A DNA stretch of 64,000 nt from Lachnospiraceae bacterium (GTDB lineage: Bacteria > Bacillota > Clostridia > Lachnospirales > Lachnospiraceae), in the NCBI GenBank assembly GCA_021772075.1, contig JAETNQ010000009.1:1-64000 (forward strand). Reading direction: 5' to 3'. Under the pieces are notes generated by a model. That model ran no database searches. It saw only the letters and a list, made by a program, of their open reading frames with translations, and had not been told where the DNA came from. Of this stretch, positions 20,651 to 29,882 are shown in pieces. Positions within the stretch are counted from its first letter, which is position 1. Each line of letters begins with the position of its first letter. Both the position numbers and the translations under genes were made by a program.

Positions 20651-21592
20651 TTATGCAAAGTCAACCGAAGTGATTCCCTTGTGTTCCTCCTCATACATAT
20701 TTTTTATGCCTTCCGCTATCCTCAGCAGCTCCCGGCGCACCTCTTCCGGTTCCGCAACCCTTACCTTTTCTCCAAAAGTCAACAGCCACCGCACCATATG
20801 CCCGGCATCGGTATAGTCCGCCTGGAACAACAGCCTGCCATCCTCCATTTCCTCAAAGCAGCGGGGGCCGAATTCTTCCACCAGCCTCCATTTCATCTCT
20901 GGTTCGAAAACCGCCTTTACCTTGATTCTCCCGGGAAATATCCTCTCATTGGACAGATCCGGCATCGGAACATCCCTCGCCTCCAAACATTCTTCCCCTT
21001 TACTGACTCTGTCCATCCGGTTCAGCTTGAAAAGCCGGAAGTCCTCCCTCTCATGGCACCATCCCCATACATACCAGCTGGACCATTTGAATATCAGATA
21101 ATACGGCTCGATCAGCCGGGTACTGTCTCCGCCAGGCCCATAATAGCAAAAAGAAAGCATTTTTCTTTCTTCAATCGCATCCTGGATCACCGATATTTTA
21201 GGCGCAAGCGAATCTCTATACCAGGAAGACAGATCGATCAGCAAAGAATCCCTTCCTCTGACAAAATCGGAAGACCCGGCCTGTAATTTCTCCATAAGCT
21301 GTCCATAGTACCGGCTCCCGCTTACGCTATCCAGACTCCGAAGCCCTGCCAGGATCATTTGCATATCCTTTGATGTCAGAAGCGTCCTGTCCATGCGGTA
21401 CCCTTCCATAATGCATATGCCTCCGCCCGCGCCCTGCATGGTGAGGACCGGTATCCCCGCTTTGCACAAATCTTCAATATCCCTGCTGATCGTTCTCCGG
21501 GAAACTTCGAACTTTTCCGCCAATTCCGGTGCCGTAATCTTTTCCTGCTGCAGCAATACAGAAAGTATCCCGATCAATCTGTCCAATTTCAT
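20651..21592 (-). CDS. YafY-type transcriptional regulator (HTH_11 + WYL)
   Basis: A 313-residue DeoR-like regulator. The N-terminal helix-turn-helix reads ITAPELAEKFEVSRRTISRD. A WYL domain of about residues 140-225 follows (FCYYGPGGDSTRLIEPYYLI, then WSSWYVWGWCHEREDFRLFK), and then a WCX-like C-terminus. WYL domains bind nucleic-acid or nucleotide-like ligands. The start at 21592 follows AAGGCGGGGCG; the longer reading overlaps the TfoX gene. It ends a short operon with TfoX, GyrI-like and perhaps VOC genes, and may control them. Confidence 0.9.
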   Translation of the reverse strand: MKLDRLIGILSVLLQQEKITAPELAEKFEVSRRTISRDIEDLCKAGIPVLTMQGAGGGICIMEGYRMDRTLLTSKDMQMILAGLRSLDSVSGSRYYGQLMEKLQAGSSDFVRGRDSLLIDLSSWYRDSLAPKISVIQDAIEERKMLSFCYYGPGGDSTRLIEPYYLIFKWSSWYVWGWCHEREDFRLFKLNRMDRVSKGEECLEARDVPMPDLSNERIFPGRIKVKAVFEPEMKWRLVEEFGPRCFEEMEDGRLLFQADYTDAGHMVRWLLTFGEKVRVAEPEEVRRELLRIAEGIKNMYEEEHKGITSVDFA

Positions 21593-21605
21593 AAACGCCC
21601 CGCCT

Positions 21606-21932
21606 TCACTTCTTCTTTGTTTTCTTTTTCGGTTCCGGCAATTCCCCATACATCGCGTTCAATACTTCCGACATACGTTCTATATTCTCCACATCGTCCA
21701 CCACTACCATCTGCGTCTTGGAACCTTCGTATGGATAATCGCGTTCCGCGTCCGGCATCAGCCGGAGAACGGACTCCGTCGGCTTTAAAAACAAACAATT
21801 ATCGCAAATATCCCCGATCAGTTTCCCCCGGTAATAAACCAGGTACTCTCCCATCATTTTTCTGGCGGATGCTTCTCCGATCTTCCGCAGATTTTCTATT
21901 ACATAATCGCAAAACTCCTTTGATGTCGCCAT
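21606..21932 (-). CDS. TfoX N-terminal-domain protein
   Basis: A 108-residue protein resembling the N-terminal domain of TfoX/Sxy: RKIGEASARKMMGEYLVYYRGKLIGDICDN, then LFLKPTESVLRLMPDAERDYPYEG, with a lysine-rich tail. In proteobacteria Sxy activates competence genes with CRP. In Firmicutes stand-alone copies have no proven role. It lies one base after the GyrI-like stop and 13 bp before the WYL regulator start, so they are surely co-transcribed. Confidence 0.88.
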   Translation of the reverse strand: MATSKEFCDYVIENLRKIGEASARKMMGEYLVYYRGKLIGDICDNCLFLKPTESVLRLMPDAERDYPYEGSKTQMVVVDDVENIERMSEVLNAMYGELPEPKKKTKKK

Positions 21933-21933
21933 T

Positions 21934-22572
21934 TTATTCTTTCACCTTTCTGACCGGATGTCGGATCACCGTTTTCCTTTTTTCCGGAGCGACCCGCCTT
22001 GCGTCCGACAAGTATATTTCGTGATGCAGCCTTTCGGAGGAAAAGTCATTCTCATAGCCGTTTTCCTGCAAGTATTGGTCCATTCCTGCCACTGTGGCCG
22101 GTTCTTCGTCATAGGCGCCTATATGCATGCATTGGATGCACAGCCCTTCCCTTATTGCCAGAAACTCCACTTTGGAAAAATCCTGCCCTTTCTTTTTTCC
22201 TGCTTCTTCCACCGCCCATTCCACATCTTCTTTCGATACAAAATCGGGCAGCCTGATCACGGATATCCAGCAAAAATCCTCTTTCCTTCCATAATCCACT
22301 CCTTCTATGCCTTCCTGCCACCAGAACCCTTCCAGCGGCGGTACTACATAATCGAAATATCCCTCTATCTGCCGGGTTCCCTTTTTGCTCATTTTAATCG
22401 TGAAAGCAATGCCGTAAAGCAGGCCGATGGCCTCTTTGTATTCTCCCCCTTCCACGTTCGGGTCTCCCTTGCCCCTGACCGCTATAAATTTCATCTCAGG
22501 GATCTCCACGATTTCCGGTCGGTTCTTCGGCATATAAAATTCCTTGTATTCTTTCTTGTAGTCAAATGCCAT
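21934..22572 (-). CDS. GyrI-like small-molecule-binding domain protein
   Basis: A 212-residue cytoplasmic protein with the features of stand-alone GyrI-like (SOUL/AraC effector-binding fold) proteins: an N-terminal MAFDYKKEYKEFYMPKN, then EIPEMKFIAVRGKGDPN and a repeat of the same fold ending CIQCMHIGAYDEEPATVAGM. Such proteins bind hydrophobic drugs or hydrolyse small electrophiles. The start is at 22572 (GGAAAGGACGAAGTT then ATG). It leads the GyrI-like/TfoX/WYL operon, suggesting a drug- or stress-responsive unit. Confidence 0.88.
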   Translation of the reverse strand: MAFDYKKEYKEFYMPKNRPEIVEIPEMKFIAVRGKGDPNVEGGEYKEAIGLLYGIAFTIKMSKKGTRQIEGYFDYVVPPLEGFWWQEGIEGVDYGRKEDFCWISVIRLPDFVSKEDVEWAVEEAGKKKGQDFSKVEFLAIREGLCIQCMHIGAYDEEPATVAGMDQYLQENGYENDFSSERLHHEIYLSDARRVAPEKRKTVIRHPVRKVKE

Positions 22573-22626
22573 AACTTCGTCCTTTCCGCAGCCCGCCAGC
22601 CGCATATTGAGCTGTCAGCCTGGAAT

Positions 22627-23019
22627 CTATTCCTTTACAAAAGATCCGATTTCCACCAGATTCCCCTCCGGGTCAGCGATGTAACAGGTCCGCTGCCCCC
22701 AGGGTTCTGTCGCCGGCTCCATAATGCCTTCGGCTCCTGCGGCAACTATATCCTCATATGCCTGATCCACCGCCGCATAGTTTTCCACGCTCAGGGCAAT
22801 CTCGTAATGTCCGTTTATTCCGGAACAATATGAAAATTTCCGGTTTGTCATTTTTTCAAAATCCGTTTTCCGGTAAAGAAGAAACAAGGTGCCGTCCTTT
22901 TCCAGAAATACATTCGCCGCGTCTTCCTCCTCTTTGATCTCAAAACCGAGAACATCGCGGTAAAACCTCACCATAACCGCCATATCGTCTACCATAATCC
23001 CAAATCCGTCCAATCTCAT
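22627..23019 (-). CDS. VOC (glyoxalase/bleomycin-resistance fold) protein
   Basis: A single-domain VOC protein of 130 residues with paired beta-alpha-beta modules: MRLDGFGIMVDDMAVMVRFY, then RDVLGFEIKEEED, and a C-terminal half with WGQRTCYIADPEGNLVEI. The metal ligand set cannot be assigned with confidence, so enzymatic or resistance function is open. It lies 54 bp upstream of the GyrI-like gene in the same direction. Confidence 0.9.
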   Translation of the reverse strand: MRLDGFGIMVDDMAVMVRFYRDVLGFEIKEEEDAANVFLEKDGTLFLLYRKTDFEKMTNRKFSYCSGINGHYEIALSVENYAAVDQAYEDIVAAGAEGIMEPATEPWGQRTCYIADPEGNLVEIGSFVKE

Positions 23020-23088
23020 TAATATCTTTCCTCCTTATAACGATTTTCGTATTTGTTATTATAGCAGACTGAACACGACATCTGTATG

Positions 23089-24099
23089 TCATGTTTCCTC
23101 TTTTTCAAACGGCACGAGATTCTTTACCACATCCGCCGGAACGACAACCGCATCTTCATGGTCTATATCGATCAACTGATAACGGTCATTGCCCATGCCC
23201 AGTTCCTTCATATAAGAGAGCTGGCGCAGCCCGTGGCGCGATTCCATCCGTTCCACGAGGGCATGGTTTTCTTCTTCCGTCATCGCATAAATGATATCCA
23301 CACAAGCCTGGTCCAAAGCCAAAATATCCAAAGATGCACATATTCCCACGTTAGGCGTCACCACGGGTTCTGCATAAATCCCCTCGCAGTCGCAGGACAC
23401 CGACATATTACGCATCACGTTAATATAAGCGATATTTTTACCAAAGTGGTCAATCACCGACTTGGTAGATTCCGTCATGCGCTCCATGAATTCCTCATCG
23501 CTGATATCCCATTGGTCGTTCTGTCCGGGCGTGGTATGGATCATCGCCTTGCCCGTTCTCCCGTCCGCACAGCCGATGCCGATATTTTTATTGGAACCTC
23601 CAAATCCCCCTTTCGTATGCCCTTTAAAATGAGTAAGGGCTAACAGGGAATCATACTCCGGCAGAGTCTTTCCCACAGACATCTCCGAAAACCATTTTCC
23701 TCCTTTGACGGGAAGAAAAACTGCCCCGTTCTCATCCATAATATCCACCGGGGCAAACGTCCAGCCGTTGACCTTCAAAGTCTCCCTATGTTTTTCCGTA
23801 GTATCCCGATCGCCCTCGTAATAAGAATTTGTTTCAATAATCGCTCCATCGGACACCTTCCCGTCCATCAGCTCCCTGACCCAGTCCCTGGGAATAATAT
23901 TCGGCCCGTTTTTCTCGCCGGTATGCAGCTTAATGGCAACCCTTCCCTTCAAAGCCTCCTGGATATACGTATAAATCCTGGCCAGCCCCTCCGCAGACAG
24001 TTCGCGGGTAAAAAATACCACGGACTCCCCGCCGGAGCGCTCGGAATAAGGCACATAATGATCTCCTCCCGTACCCGGAACTACTTTTTTCTCTTCCAT
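23089..24099 (-). CDS. DUF362 domain protein
   Basis: A 336-residue DUF362 protein (VAIKLHTGEKNGPNIIPRDWV; LLALTHFKGHTKGGFGGSNKN; IGIGCADGRTGK). Members are often fused to or partnered with ferredoxins. No 4Fe-4S motif is present here, but the neighbouring gene is an Fe-S aldo/keto reductase. The sequence contains several conserved His/Cys (CDCEGIY, GICASLDILALDQACVD). The reaction is unknown. The gene lies about 50 bp downstream of the reductase, probably in one operon. Confidence 0.88.
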   Translation of the reverse strand: MEEKKVVPGTGGDHYVPYSERSGGESVVFFTRELSAEGLARIYTYIQEALKGRVAIKLHTGEKNGPNIIPRDWVRELMDGKVSDGAIIETNSYYEGDRDTTEKHRETLKVNGWTFAPVDIMDENGAVFLPVKGGKWFSEMSVGKTLPEYDSLLALTHFKGHTKGGFGGSNKNIGIGCADGRTGKAMIHTTPGQNDQWDISDEEFMERMTESTKSVIDHFGKNIAYINVMRNMSVSCDCEGIYAEPVVTPNVGICASLDILALDQACVDIIYAMTEEENHALVERMESRHGLRQLSYMKELGMGNDRYQLIDIDHEDAVVVPADVVKNLVPFEKEET

Positions 24100-24150
24100 A
24101 ATGAATACCTCGCTTTCCCTTTTTTATCTGTTTCTTTCATTCCATTTGTT

Positions 24151-25245
24151 TTATATTCCAAAATAAGCTGAGATCTGCCGCATCCTCTCCGACTGCTTCA
24201 CACGGAACGGGCAGCGGCTGTCGCAATGCCCGCAGTCCATACAATCGGAGGCATGTTTTTCCAGTTTTTTATAATGCTGCTCCGCCATCGTATCGCCGGC
24301 CATCGACAAATCATAATATTTGTTGATCAAACCCACATTCAGCCCCATCGGACATGGCTGGCAATGATTGCAGTATACACAGTTTCCCTCCGCCTCCCCA
24401 GGCGTAAATGTGCCAAGGATTCCATAATCCCTTTCTTCCCGCGGGGCCTCGAAAAATCCCAGCAGCTGCCTTACGTCCTCCTTATCCCGGATTCCCGGCA
24501 ATACCGTCAGCACTCCCGGCTTATCCAGGGCATATTGGATGCACTGGTACCTGGTCAGCGCTTTCCCAAAAGGCGATGTTTTCCCGTCCAGCAGCTGCCC
24601 GCCGGAAAAAGGCTTCATAACGGAAATGCCGGTTCCCTCCGCTTCGCACCGCCGGTAAAGCCGCATCCTCTCATCCGTGCTGCCATTCGCATATTCCCCA
24701 TGGCGATAATCATATCCCGGATTGATAGAGAACATCATCTGCTCCACAATCCCTTCATCCAGCACGATATTGGCAAGTTCAGGAGTATGCGTGGAAAGGC
24801 CGATATGTCTGACCACCCCTTGCTTTCCCATCTCCATCAGATAATCCAAAGTCCCTTTTTCCCGGTATTCCCTCCAGTCGGCCTCCGTATCGATGCAATG
24901 GATAAATCCATAGTCGATATAATCCGTCTTCAGCTGCCGGAGCATCCAGTCGATCTGCTTCTTTACTTTTTCCGGATCCGTCGTCCACCCGTATTCCCCT
25001 GTTTCATAATTTGCGCCAAAATGCACCTGGTAATACATATCCTTTCTCACATCCGCAAACGCTTTTCCATAATACTCGAACGTTTTCGCCCCTGCTGTCG
25101 CCAAGTCCGCATAATTCACTCCATTTTCATGCGCAAACAGCAAAGCCTCCAGCGCTTCTTTTTCCGGCACCTCCGATAGGTAACTGGTCCCCAGGCCGAT
25201 CACGCTGATACTGTCGCCGGTCTTTTTATGAACTCTGTATTCCAT
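24151..25245 (-). CDS. Aldo/keto reductase with C-terminal 4Fe-4S domain
   Basis: A 364-residue fusion: an N-terminal AKR TIM barrel (DSISVIGLGTSYLSEVP, NGVNYADLATAG, DYIDYGFIHCID, VRHIGLSTHTPELA) and a ferredoxin-like tail with two clusters, CVYCNHCQPCP and CMDCGHCDSRCP. This class is frequent in anaerobes and probably draws electrons from ferredoxin, but substrates are unknown. The place where the AKR catalytic lysine is expected reads YYQVHFGA, so that residue may be missing; I could not align it properly. The start codon is only 18 bp from the large palindromic element. Confidence 0.92.
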   Translation of the reverse strand: MEYRVHKKTGDSISVIGLGTSYLSEVPEKEALEALLFAHENGVNYADLATAGAKTFEYYGKAFADVRKDMYYQVHFGANYETGEYGWTTDPEKVKKQIDWMLRQLKTDYIDYGFIHCIDTEADWREYREKGTLDYLMEMGKQGVVRHIGLSTHTPELANIVLDEGIVEQMMFSINPGYDYRHGEYANGSTDERMRLYRRCEAEGTGISVMKPFSGGQLLDGKTSPFGKALTRYQCIQYALDKPGVLTVLPGIRDKEDVRQLLGFFEAPREERDYGILGTFTPGEAEGNCVYCNHCQPCPMGLNVGLINKYYDLSMAGDTMAEQHYKKLEKHASDCMDCGHCDSRCPFRVKQSERMRQISAYFGI

Positions 25246-25262
25246 CTTTCATCCCTCTCCCG

Positions 25263-25632
25263 CGGAAATCCATTTATGCGGAAGAGGGCATGGCAGGGCG
25301 GGAAAGAAGAAGGGCGGCGGCAGGAAGGCAGGAGGCGCAGGCGGGGAACGGTTTCGCCGTGCCGGCTTCGGAAAATGGATTTTCTGAATATTCCGGTGTC
25401 GCCGTACCGGCCGGACGCAACCGTCCGCGATTCGCCATCCAGGCTCATTGCGGACTTTTGGTGACATCCGTGTCACCAAATTGCTGCCTATAAGACGGAA
25501 TATTAAGAAAATCTCATTTCCCTGCGTGAGGCAACGGCGAAACCGTTCCCCGCCTGCGCCTCCTGCTTTCCTGCCGCCGCCCTTCTTCTTTCCCGCCCTG
25601 CCATGCCCGCTGCCCGCATAAATGGATTTCCG
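25263..25632 (-). repeat. Long palindromic element, copy A
   Basis: A 370-bp element. The left arm (25263-25359) and right arm (25535-25632) are inverted repeats that match except for a few positions, from CGGAAATCCATTTATGCGG at the outer edge to CGGTTTCGCCG at the inner edge. The left arm reads purine-rich on the plus strand. The 175-bp centre (25360-25534), read on the minus strand, matches the centre of copy B at about 150 of 175 positions by eye. It includes a 9-bp hairpin (TTGGTGACA, CGGA loop, TGTCACCAA) and a GTCCGC/GCGGAC stem. It has no coding potential and sits between divergent genes. Confidence 0.88.
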
Positions 25633-25684
25633 TATTCTTCTCTTTTATTTCATTGGTTTTTTCGTTATTCCATGCTATTTTAAT

Positions 25685-25704
25685 ACCTAAACTTAACTTT
25701 AGGT
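25685..25704. promoter_or_regulatory. Palindromic DtxR-like box
   Basis: ACCTAAACTTAACTTTAGGT is symmetrical except for one central pair of positions and contains the CCTAA/TTAGG half-sites seen at the dtxR-like promoter and in feo control sequences. The site is 200 bp upstream of the DtxR-type gene. Binding is inferred, not known. Confidence 0.45.
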
Positions 25705-25830
25705 CAATACAAAATCCATAAATTTTTCATAAATTTTCGAAGGGTAATGTTCCTGAATACATTTGAACAAAGAAATCGGCCGCGGAATCAGAAACCAGAC
25801 GGCCGGCAGCCGCTAAGAAAATTGAATAAC

Positions 25831-25859
25831 TTGCAACCTCTTCCCTAAAGTGTTAGGAT
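25831..25859 (+). promoter_or_regulatory. Promoter and operator of the DtxR-type gene
   Basis: TTGCAA (25831-25836), a 17-bp spacer and TAGGAT (25854-25859) form a plausible promoter. The inverted repeat CCTAA-AGTG-TTAGG at 25844-25857 overlaps the -10 element, as expected for repression by the gene's own metal-bound product. Confidence 0.6.
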
Positions 25860-25904
25860 AAATTTACAGGCGGCTTCCGTCCCGGAAAGGAGTACAATTA
25901 TACC

Positions 25905-26297
25905 ATGAGCTATATCCAACACAAAGCCGAGGAATCCCTTGAAGATTACCTTGAAACAATACTTATCCTGAGCAAACGTCTTTCTGTGGTACGCTCTATC
26001 GATGTGGCGACTGAGCTGAATTTTTCAAAGCCCAGCGTGAGCGTCGCCATGAAAAACCTGAAAAACCGCGAATACATCACCGTTTCGGAGGACGGGTATC
26101 TCCATCTGACGGAAGAAGGACGCAAAATCGCAGAAAACGTCTACGAACGCCACACCTTGCTGACGGACTGGCTGGTCTATCTGGGAGTTGATCCCAAGGT
26201 GGCAGCAAGAGATGCCTGTAAAATGGAACATGACATCACCCCGGAAAGCTACGAGGCAATGAAAAAATGTATCCTGTCCATTCTAGGGCGCAACTAA
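25905..26297 (+). CDS. DtxR/MntR-family metal-dependent regulator
   Basis: A 130-residue protein with the DtxR-type winged helix (SLEDYLETILILSKR, then VRSIDVATELNFSKPSVSVAMKNL) and the dimerisation/metal domain (HTLLTDWLVYLGVDPKVAARDACKMEHDITPES with His, Cys/Glu and His candidate ligands). It lacks the SH3-like third domain, like MntR or short IdeR forms. The ATG follows GGAAAGGAG. It probably senses Fe(II) or Mn(II). CTAA/TTAG boxes in its promoter and in front of the broken feoB 4 kb away suggest iron control. Confidence 0.9.
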   Translation: MSYIQHKAEESLEDYLETILILSKRLSVVRSIDVATELNFSKPSVSVAMKNLKNREYITVSEDGYLHLTEEGRKIAENVYERHTLLTDWLVYLGVDPKVAARDACKMEHDITPESYEAMKKCILSILGRN

Positions 26298-26310
26298 AAA
26301 ATACTGATTT

Positions 26311-26568
26311 TTATGCGTAGTGATACTTTTCCCTGTCCAGATTGAGAAAAACCGGTGCTGCAATCATGGCGATTCCTTCCGCTGCCGGTACTGCAAGCCA
26401 TACACCTGTCACACCCAAAAAATTAGACAATGCAAGCAGCAACACCGTAATCCGCCCGAAAGTCCGCAGGAATGATAAAATTGCTGACAGCTTCCCATTC
26501 GACAATGCCTTCCATTCTTTTTCATCTAAATTTGCAGGGTTTTCGTTCAAAACATATCTTAGCTGCAA
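26311..26568 (-). pseudogene. Remnant of a MATE-family transporter (C-terminal end)
   Basis: Eighty-five codons whose second half (FLRTFGRITVLLLALSNFLG, then VTGVWLAVPAAEGIAM) resembles the final two helices of MATE multidrug/sodium exporters. The remaining roughly 370 residues are absent and the frame opens into unrelated sequence. There is no ribosome site. It lies tail-to-tail with the DtxR-type gene and head-to-head with the HTH gene. Confidence 0.6.
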
Positions 26569-26578
26569 TGGATGAAAA

Positions 26579-26806
26579 ATGGCTTTTTCTTATGACAAAT
26601 TATGGAAACTACTTATTGACAAGAAAATGACCAAAGAAAGCTTTCGTTTACTAATCAAAGCTTCCCCGACAACAATAGCTGCGATGGGAAAAGGCGAAGG
26701 AATCTCCCCCAAGGTCTTAGAGCGCATTTGCGTGGCATTTCATTGCCAACCAGGCGACATTATGGAACATGTTCCAAATCCATCAGACACAAATATTAAT
26801 ATATGA
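26579..26806 (+). CDS. Small Cro/CI-type HTH regulator
   Basis: A 75-residue XRE-like DNA-binding protein (YDKLWKLLIDKKMTKESFRL, then LIKASPTTIAAMGKGEGISPKV, LERICVAFHCQPGDIME), the size of YozG-type repressors. No partner domain. It is followed 48 bp later by the Uma2-family gene in the same direction, and the two may form a unit. An alternative is a remnant of a resolved toxin-antitoxin or phage locus. Confidence 0.85.
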   Translation: MAFSYDKLWKLLIDKKMTKESFRLLIKASPTTIAAMGKGEGISPKVLERICVAFHCQPGDIMEHVPNPSDTNINI

Positions 26807-26854
26807 ATACAGCACATGCAACCGCATACAATAACCAAGAAAGGAAGTGTTGCT

Positions 26855-27415
26855 ATGGCACCACCATCAGCACAAGAAAAACTCTATACCATCCATGATA
26901 TCTACAATCTGCCAGAAGGCAGCAGGGCGGAATTGATAGACGGACAGATCTACTATATGGCACTCCCAAACCGCAAACATCAGACGATAGCCCGGGAACT
27001 TTTTTCTTCCATAAATTCCTACATTAAGTCAAAAGACGGTTCTTGTGAATCTTTTTTTGCTCCTTTTGCAGTATTTTTGGATAAGGATGATAAAAACTAT
27101 GTCGAGCCGGACATCAGCGTAGTATGCAATCCTGACAAGCTCACAGACAAGGGCTGTTCCGGCGCCCCAGACTGGATCATCGAAATCGTATCATCAAGCA
27201 GCAGGCGGATGGACTATTTCACAAAGCTCTTTAAATACCGTACTGCCGGCGTACGTGAATATTGGATTGTGGATCCTGACCGGAAACGCATCACTGTATA
27301 TGATTTCGAATCAGAGGATATCAAAGACTATACTTTTTCGGATTCTGTAAAAGTCAATATCTATGACGATCTGTGCATCAACTTCTCTGATATTGCCGAA
27401 CTGCTGAATATCTAG
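26855..27415 (+). CDS. Uma2-family PD-(D/E)XK nuclease-like protein
   Basis: A 186-residue Uma2/DUF820 protein: YTIHDIYNLPEGSRAELIDG, then YVEPDISVVCNPDKL and GAPDWIIEIVSSSSRRMDY, carrying the Asp and Glu positions of the restriction-endonuclease fold, and ending REYWIVDPDRKRITVYDF. The family is abundant and its biological role is unresolved; membership suggests DNA cleavage. The start at 26855 is fixed by AAAGGAAGTGTTGCT before ATG; an earlier in-frame ATG lacks a site. Confidence 0.88.
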   Translation: MAPPSAQEKLYTIHDIYNLPEGSRAELIDGQIYYMALPNRKHQTIARELFSSINSYIKSKDGSCESFFAPFAVFLDKDDKNYVEPDISVVCNPDKLTDKGCSGAPDWIIEIVSSSSRRMDYFTKLFKYRTAGVREYWIVDPDRKRITVYDFESEDIKDYTFSDSVKVNIYDDLCINFSDIAELLNI

Positions 27416-27417
27416 CC

Positions 27418-27471
27418 AAAAAGAAACGGGACTGTCGCACTTAGTAATTAGTGTGCAGCTCCTTTGTTTCT
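27418..27471 (-). terminator. Terminator between Uma2 and feo genes
   Basis: An imperfect stem (GAAAC..GGA..CAC with GTG..CAG..CC.GTTTC) ends in TTTCTTTTTGG on the minus strand, just past the end of the FeoB-associated gene. It may also stop the convergent Uma2 transcript. Confidence 0.5.
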
Positions 27472-27490
27472 TCCTATTACATGCCCGCCT

Positions 27491-27682
27491 TTACTTCCGT
27501 AAAGTTTCTGGCTCCGCCAAATGGCAGGCGCCATTCATGGCACAGCCCGCACACCCGCAGCCGCAGGATGATTTTCCCTTTCTCTTACTGCGTACCATAC
27601 TGGCAATGACAGCCGCCACCGCAAAAATCAAAACCGCGCTGATGATGATTGTCGCCATATTTTCCATAATCCATGTAAGCAT
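27491..27682 (-). CDS. FeoB-associated Cys-rich membrane protein
   Basis: A 63-residue protein with one membrane helix (ATIIISAVLIFAVAAVIASM), a basic stop-transfer, and a cysteine cluster CGCGCAGCAMNGACH. This matches the FeoB_associated family, small proteins encoded directly after feoB in Firmicutes and thought to assist iron uptake. Translation starts at 27682 after AGGAGGTATTCCG. It lies 37 bp downstream of the feoB stop. Confidence 0.88.
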   Translation of the reverse strand: MLTWIMENMATIIISAVLIFAVAAVIASMVRSKRKGKSSCGCGCAGCAMNGACHLAEPETLRK

Positions 27683-27719
27683 CGGAATACCTCCTGTCTT
27701 TATGATTCTCCCCACATCC

Positions 27720-29882
27720 TTATCTCGCCGTTTTCAGTTTCATGTTTGTGGTCAGCTTTGTCGCCTCTTTATAAGGTCTGAACAACATATAAATCATACC
27801 GCCGAGAATGACGATGGCAGCCAGCAGGCCGATGACGTTCAGATTACCGGTGAATGCCGAGCCGATCTGGTTAACCATCAGCGCCGCCGCATAAGCTAAC
27901 CCGCACTGGTAGCCGATCGCGAACCACGTCCATTTCGCATTGTTCATCTCCCGCTTGATTGCGCCGATCGCCGCAAAACAGGGCGCGCACAGAAGGTTGA
28001 ACACAAGAAAGGAATATCCCGCTGCCATACTGAAGTTCGCCGCAATCTCAGGCCATCCGCCGGGATAAAGAATACCCATCGTTCCAACGATATTTTCCTT
28101 CGCCACAAGACCCGTGATAGATGCCACCGCCGCCTGCCAGTTTCCCCAGCCGAGCGGTATGAAAATCCATGCAATCGCGCCGCCGACCGCCGCCAGGAGC
28201 GACTGATCCATCTCCTCCTCCGCAAGCATCCGGAATCCATCCGAAGTAAAGCCAAAGTAAGTCGTAAACCAGATCACAATCGTGGAGAGCAGAATAATAG
28301 TACCCGCCTTCTTGATGAAAGACCATCCGCGTTCCCACATGGAGCGCAGCACATTGCCCGCCGTCGGCATATGGTAAGCCGGAAGTTCCATGACGAAAGG
28401 CGCCGGATCGCCGGAGAACATCTTAGTTTTCTTTAACATAATGCCGGAAATAATAATCGCCGCCATACCCACAAAGTACGCGCTTGTCGCCACCCATGCA
28501 GAGCCGCCGAAAATCGCGCCGGCAACCATGGAGATAAAGGGTACCTTCGCGCCGCAGGGAATAAAAGTGGTCGTCATGATCGTCATACGACGGTCGCGCT
28601 CGTTCTCGATCGTCCTCGATGCCATGATGCCCGGAATCCCGCAGCCGGTACCGATCAGCATCGGGATAAAGGACTTGCCGGACAGCCCGAATTTGCGGAA
28701 GATACGATCCAGCACAAAAGCGATGCGCGCCATATAGCCGCATGCCTCAAGGAAGGCAAGGAGCAGGAACAGGACAAGCATCTGCGGCACAAATCCCCAA
28801 ACCGCGCCAACGCCGGCCACAATACCGTCATTAATAAGTCCCGCGAGCCAGTCTGCGGCACCCGCAGCCTCAAGCCCGTTTCCAACAAGCACCGGAATGC
28901 CGGGAACCCATATCCCGTACGCCGCCGGGTCAGGCTCGTCGCCATACTGTTCCACCACTGCCAGCGCATTCTCATAATCCGCAAGAGTCGCTGTTTCCAC
29001 CGTTACTTCCAGCGTTTCATCATCCGCCGCTTCATAATCCTCCGAACCGATGCCGAGCAGATGGAAACCATCGCCGAACAGTCCGTCATTTGCCCAGTCC
29101 GTCGCAGCGCTTCCTACCGTCACCATGGATATGTAATACACAAGGAACATAATCACCGCAAAAATCGGAAGCCCTAAGAAACGGTTTGTTACAATCTTGT
29201 CTATTTTATCGGAATTGGTCAGCTTTCCTGCGGATTTTTTCTTCAAGCACCCTTTGATGATACTTCCGATATAGATATACCGTTCGTTGGTGATGATGGA
29301 TTCCGCATCGTCGTCCATCTCCTCCTCAGCCGCCTTAATGTCCGTTTCAATATGGGATAAAACAGTCCCGCTCAGATTCAACTGCTCCAGAACCTTATCA
29401 TCCCGTTCAAACAGTTTGATGGCATACCAGCGCTGCTGTTCCTCCGGCAGCCCGTGTACCGCCGCCTCCTCGATATGGGCAAGCGCATGCTCCACTGTCC
29501 CCGAAAACGTGTGCATCGGAACCGTCTTTCCGTTCTTTGCCGCGTCGATTGCCGCTTCCGCAGCCTCCATGATACCGTTTCCTTTCAGGGCGGATATTTC
29601 TATTATCTTGCATCCCAACGCTCTTGACAATTCTTCCGTATTAATCCTGTCGCCGTTTTTCTCCACCACGTCCATCATGTTGATGGCAACAGCAACCGGA
29701 ATGCCTAGCTCGGTGAGCTGGGTAGTCAGGTACAGGTTCCTCTCCAGGTTTGTACCGTCAATGATGTTCAGAATTGCATCCGGGCGCTCGCTGATCAGAT
29801 TGCACAAATCCGCGATTGTATCACCTTCTTTGGAATATGCATTAGTTTTCGCTAACCCTATATGCCGAATAATAGTTAGCAT
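27720..29882 (-). pseudogene. feoB: FeoB ferrous-iron transporter lacking the N-terminal half of its GTPase domain
   Basis: FeoB moves Fe(II) across the membrane using a cytoplasmic G domain. Here the reading frame of 720 codons joins the family only at ERPDAILNIIDGTNLERNLY. G4-like NMMD and G5 SALKG are present, as are the full membrane domain and its Cys motifs (GTGCGIPGI, FIPCGAKVPF). The P-loop (G1), switch I and DxxG are missing, about 60-70 residues. The apparent ATG lies inside a palindromic operator about 10 bp after the predicted transcription start and has no ribosome site. I read this as a deletion fusing feo control DNA to the feoB interior. A truncated product could still be made but should not bind GTP. 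Confidence 0.8.

Noticed and set aside
25228..25493. Short open frames over the palindromic element copy A
   Set aside because: They exist on both strands because the arms are palindromic and GC-rich; Arg/Pro/Ala-rich translations, no homology.
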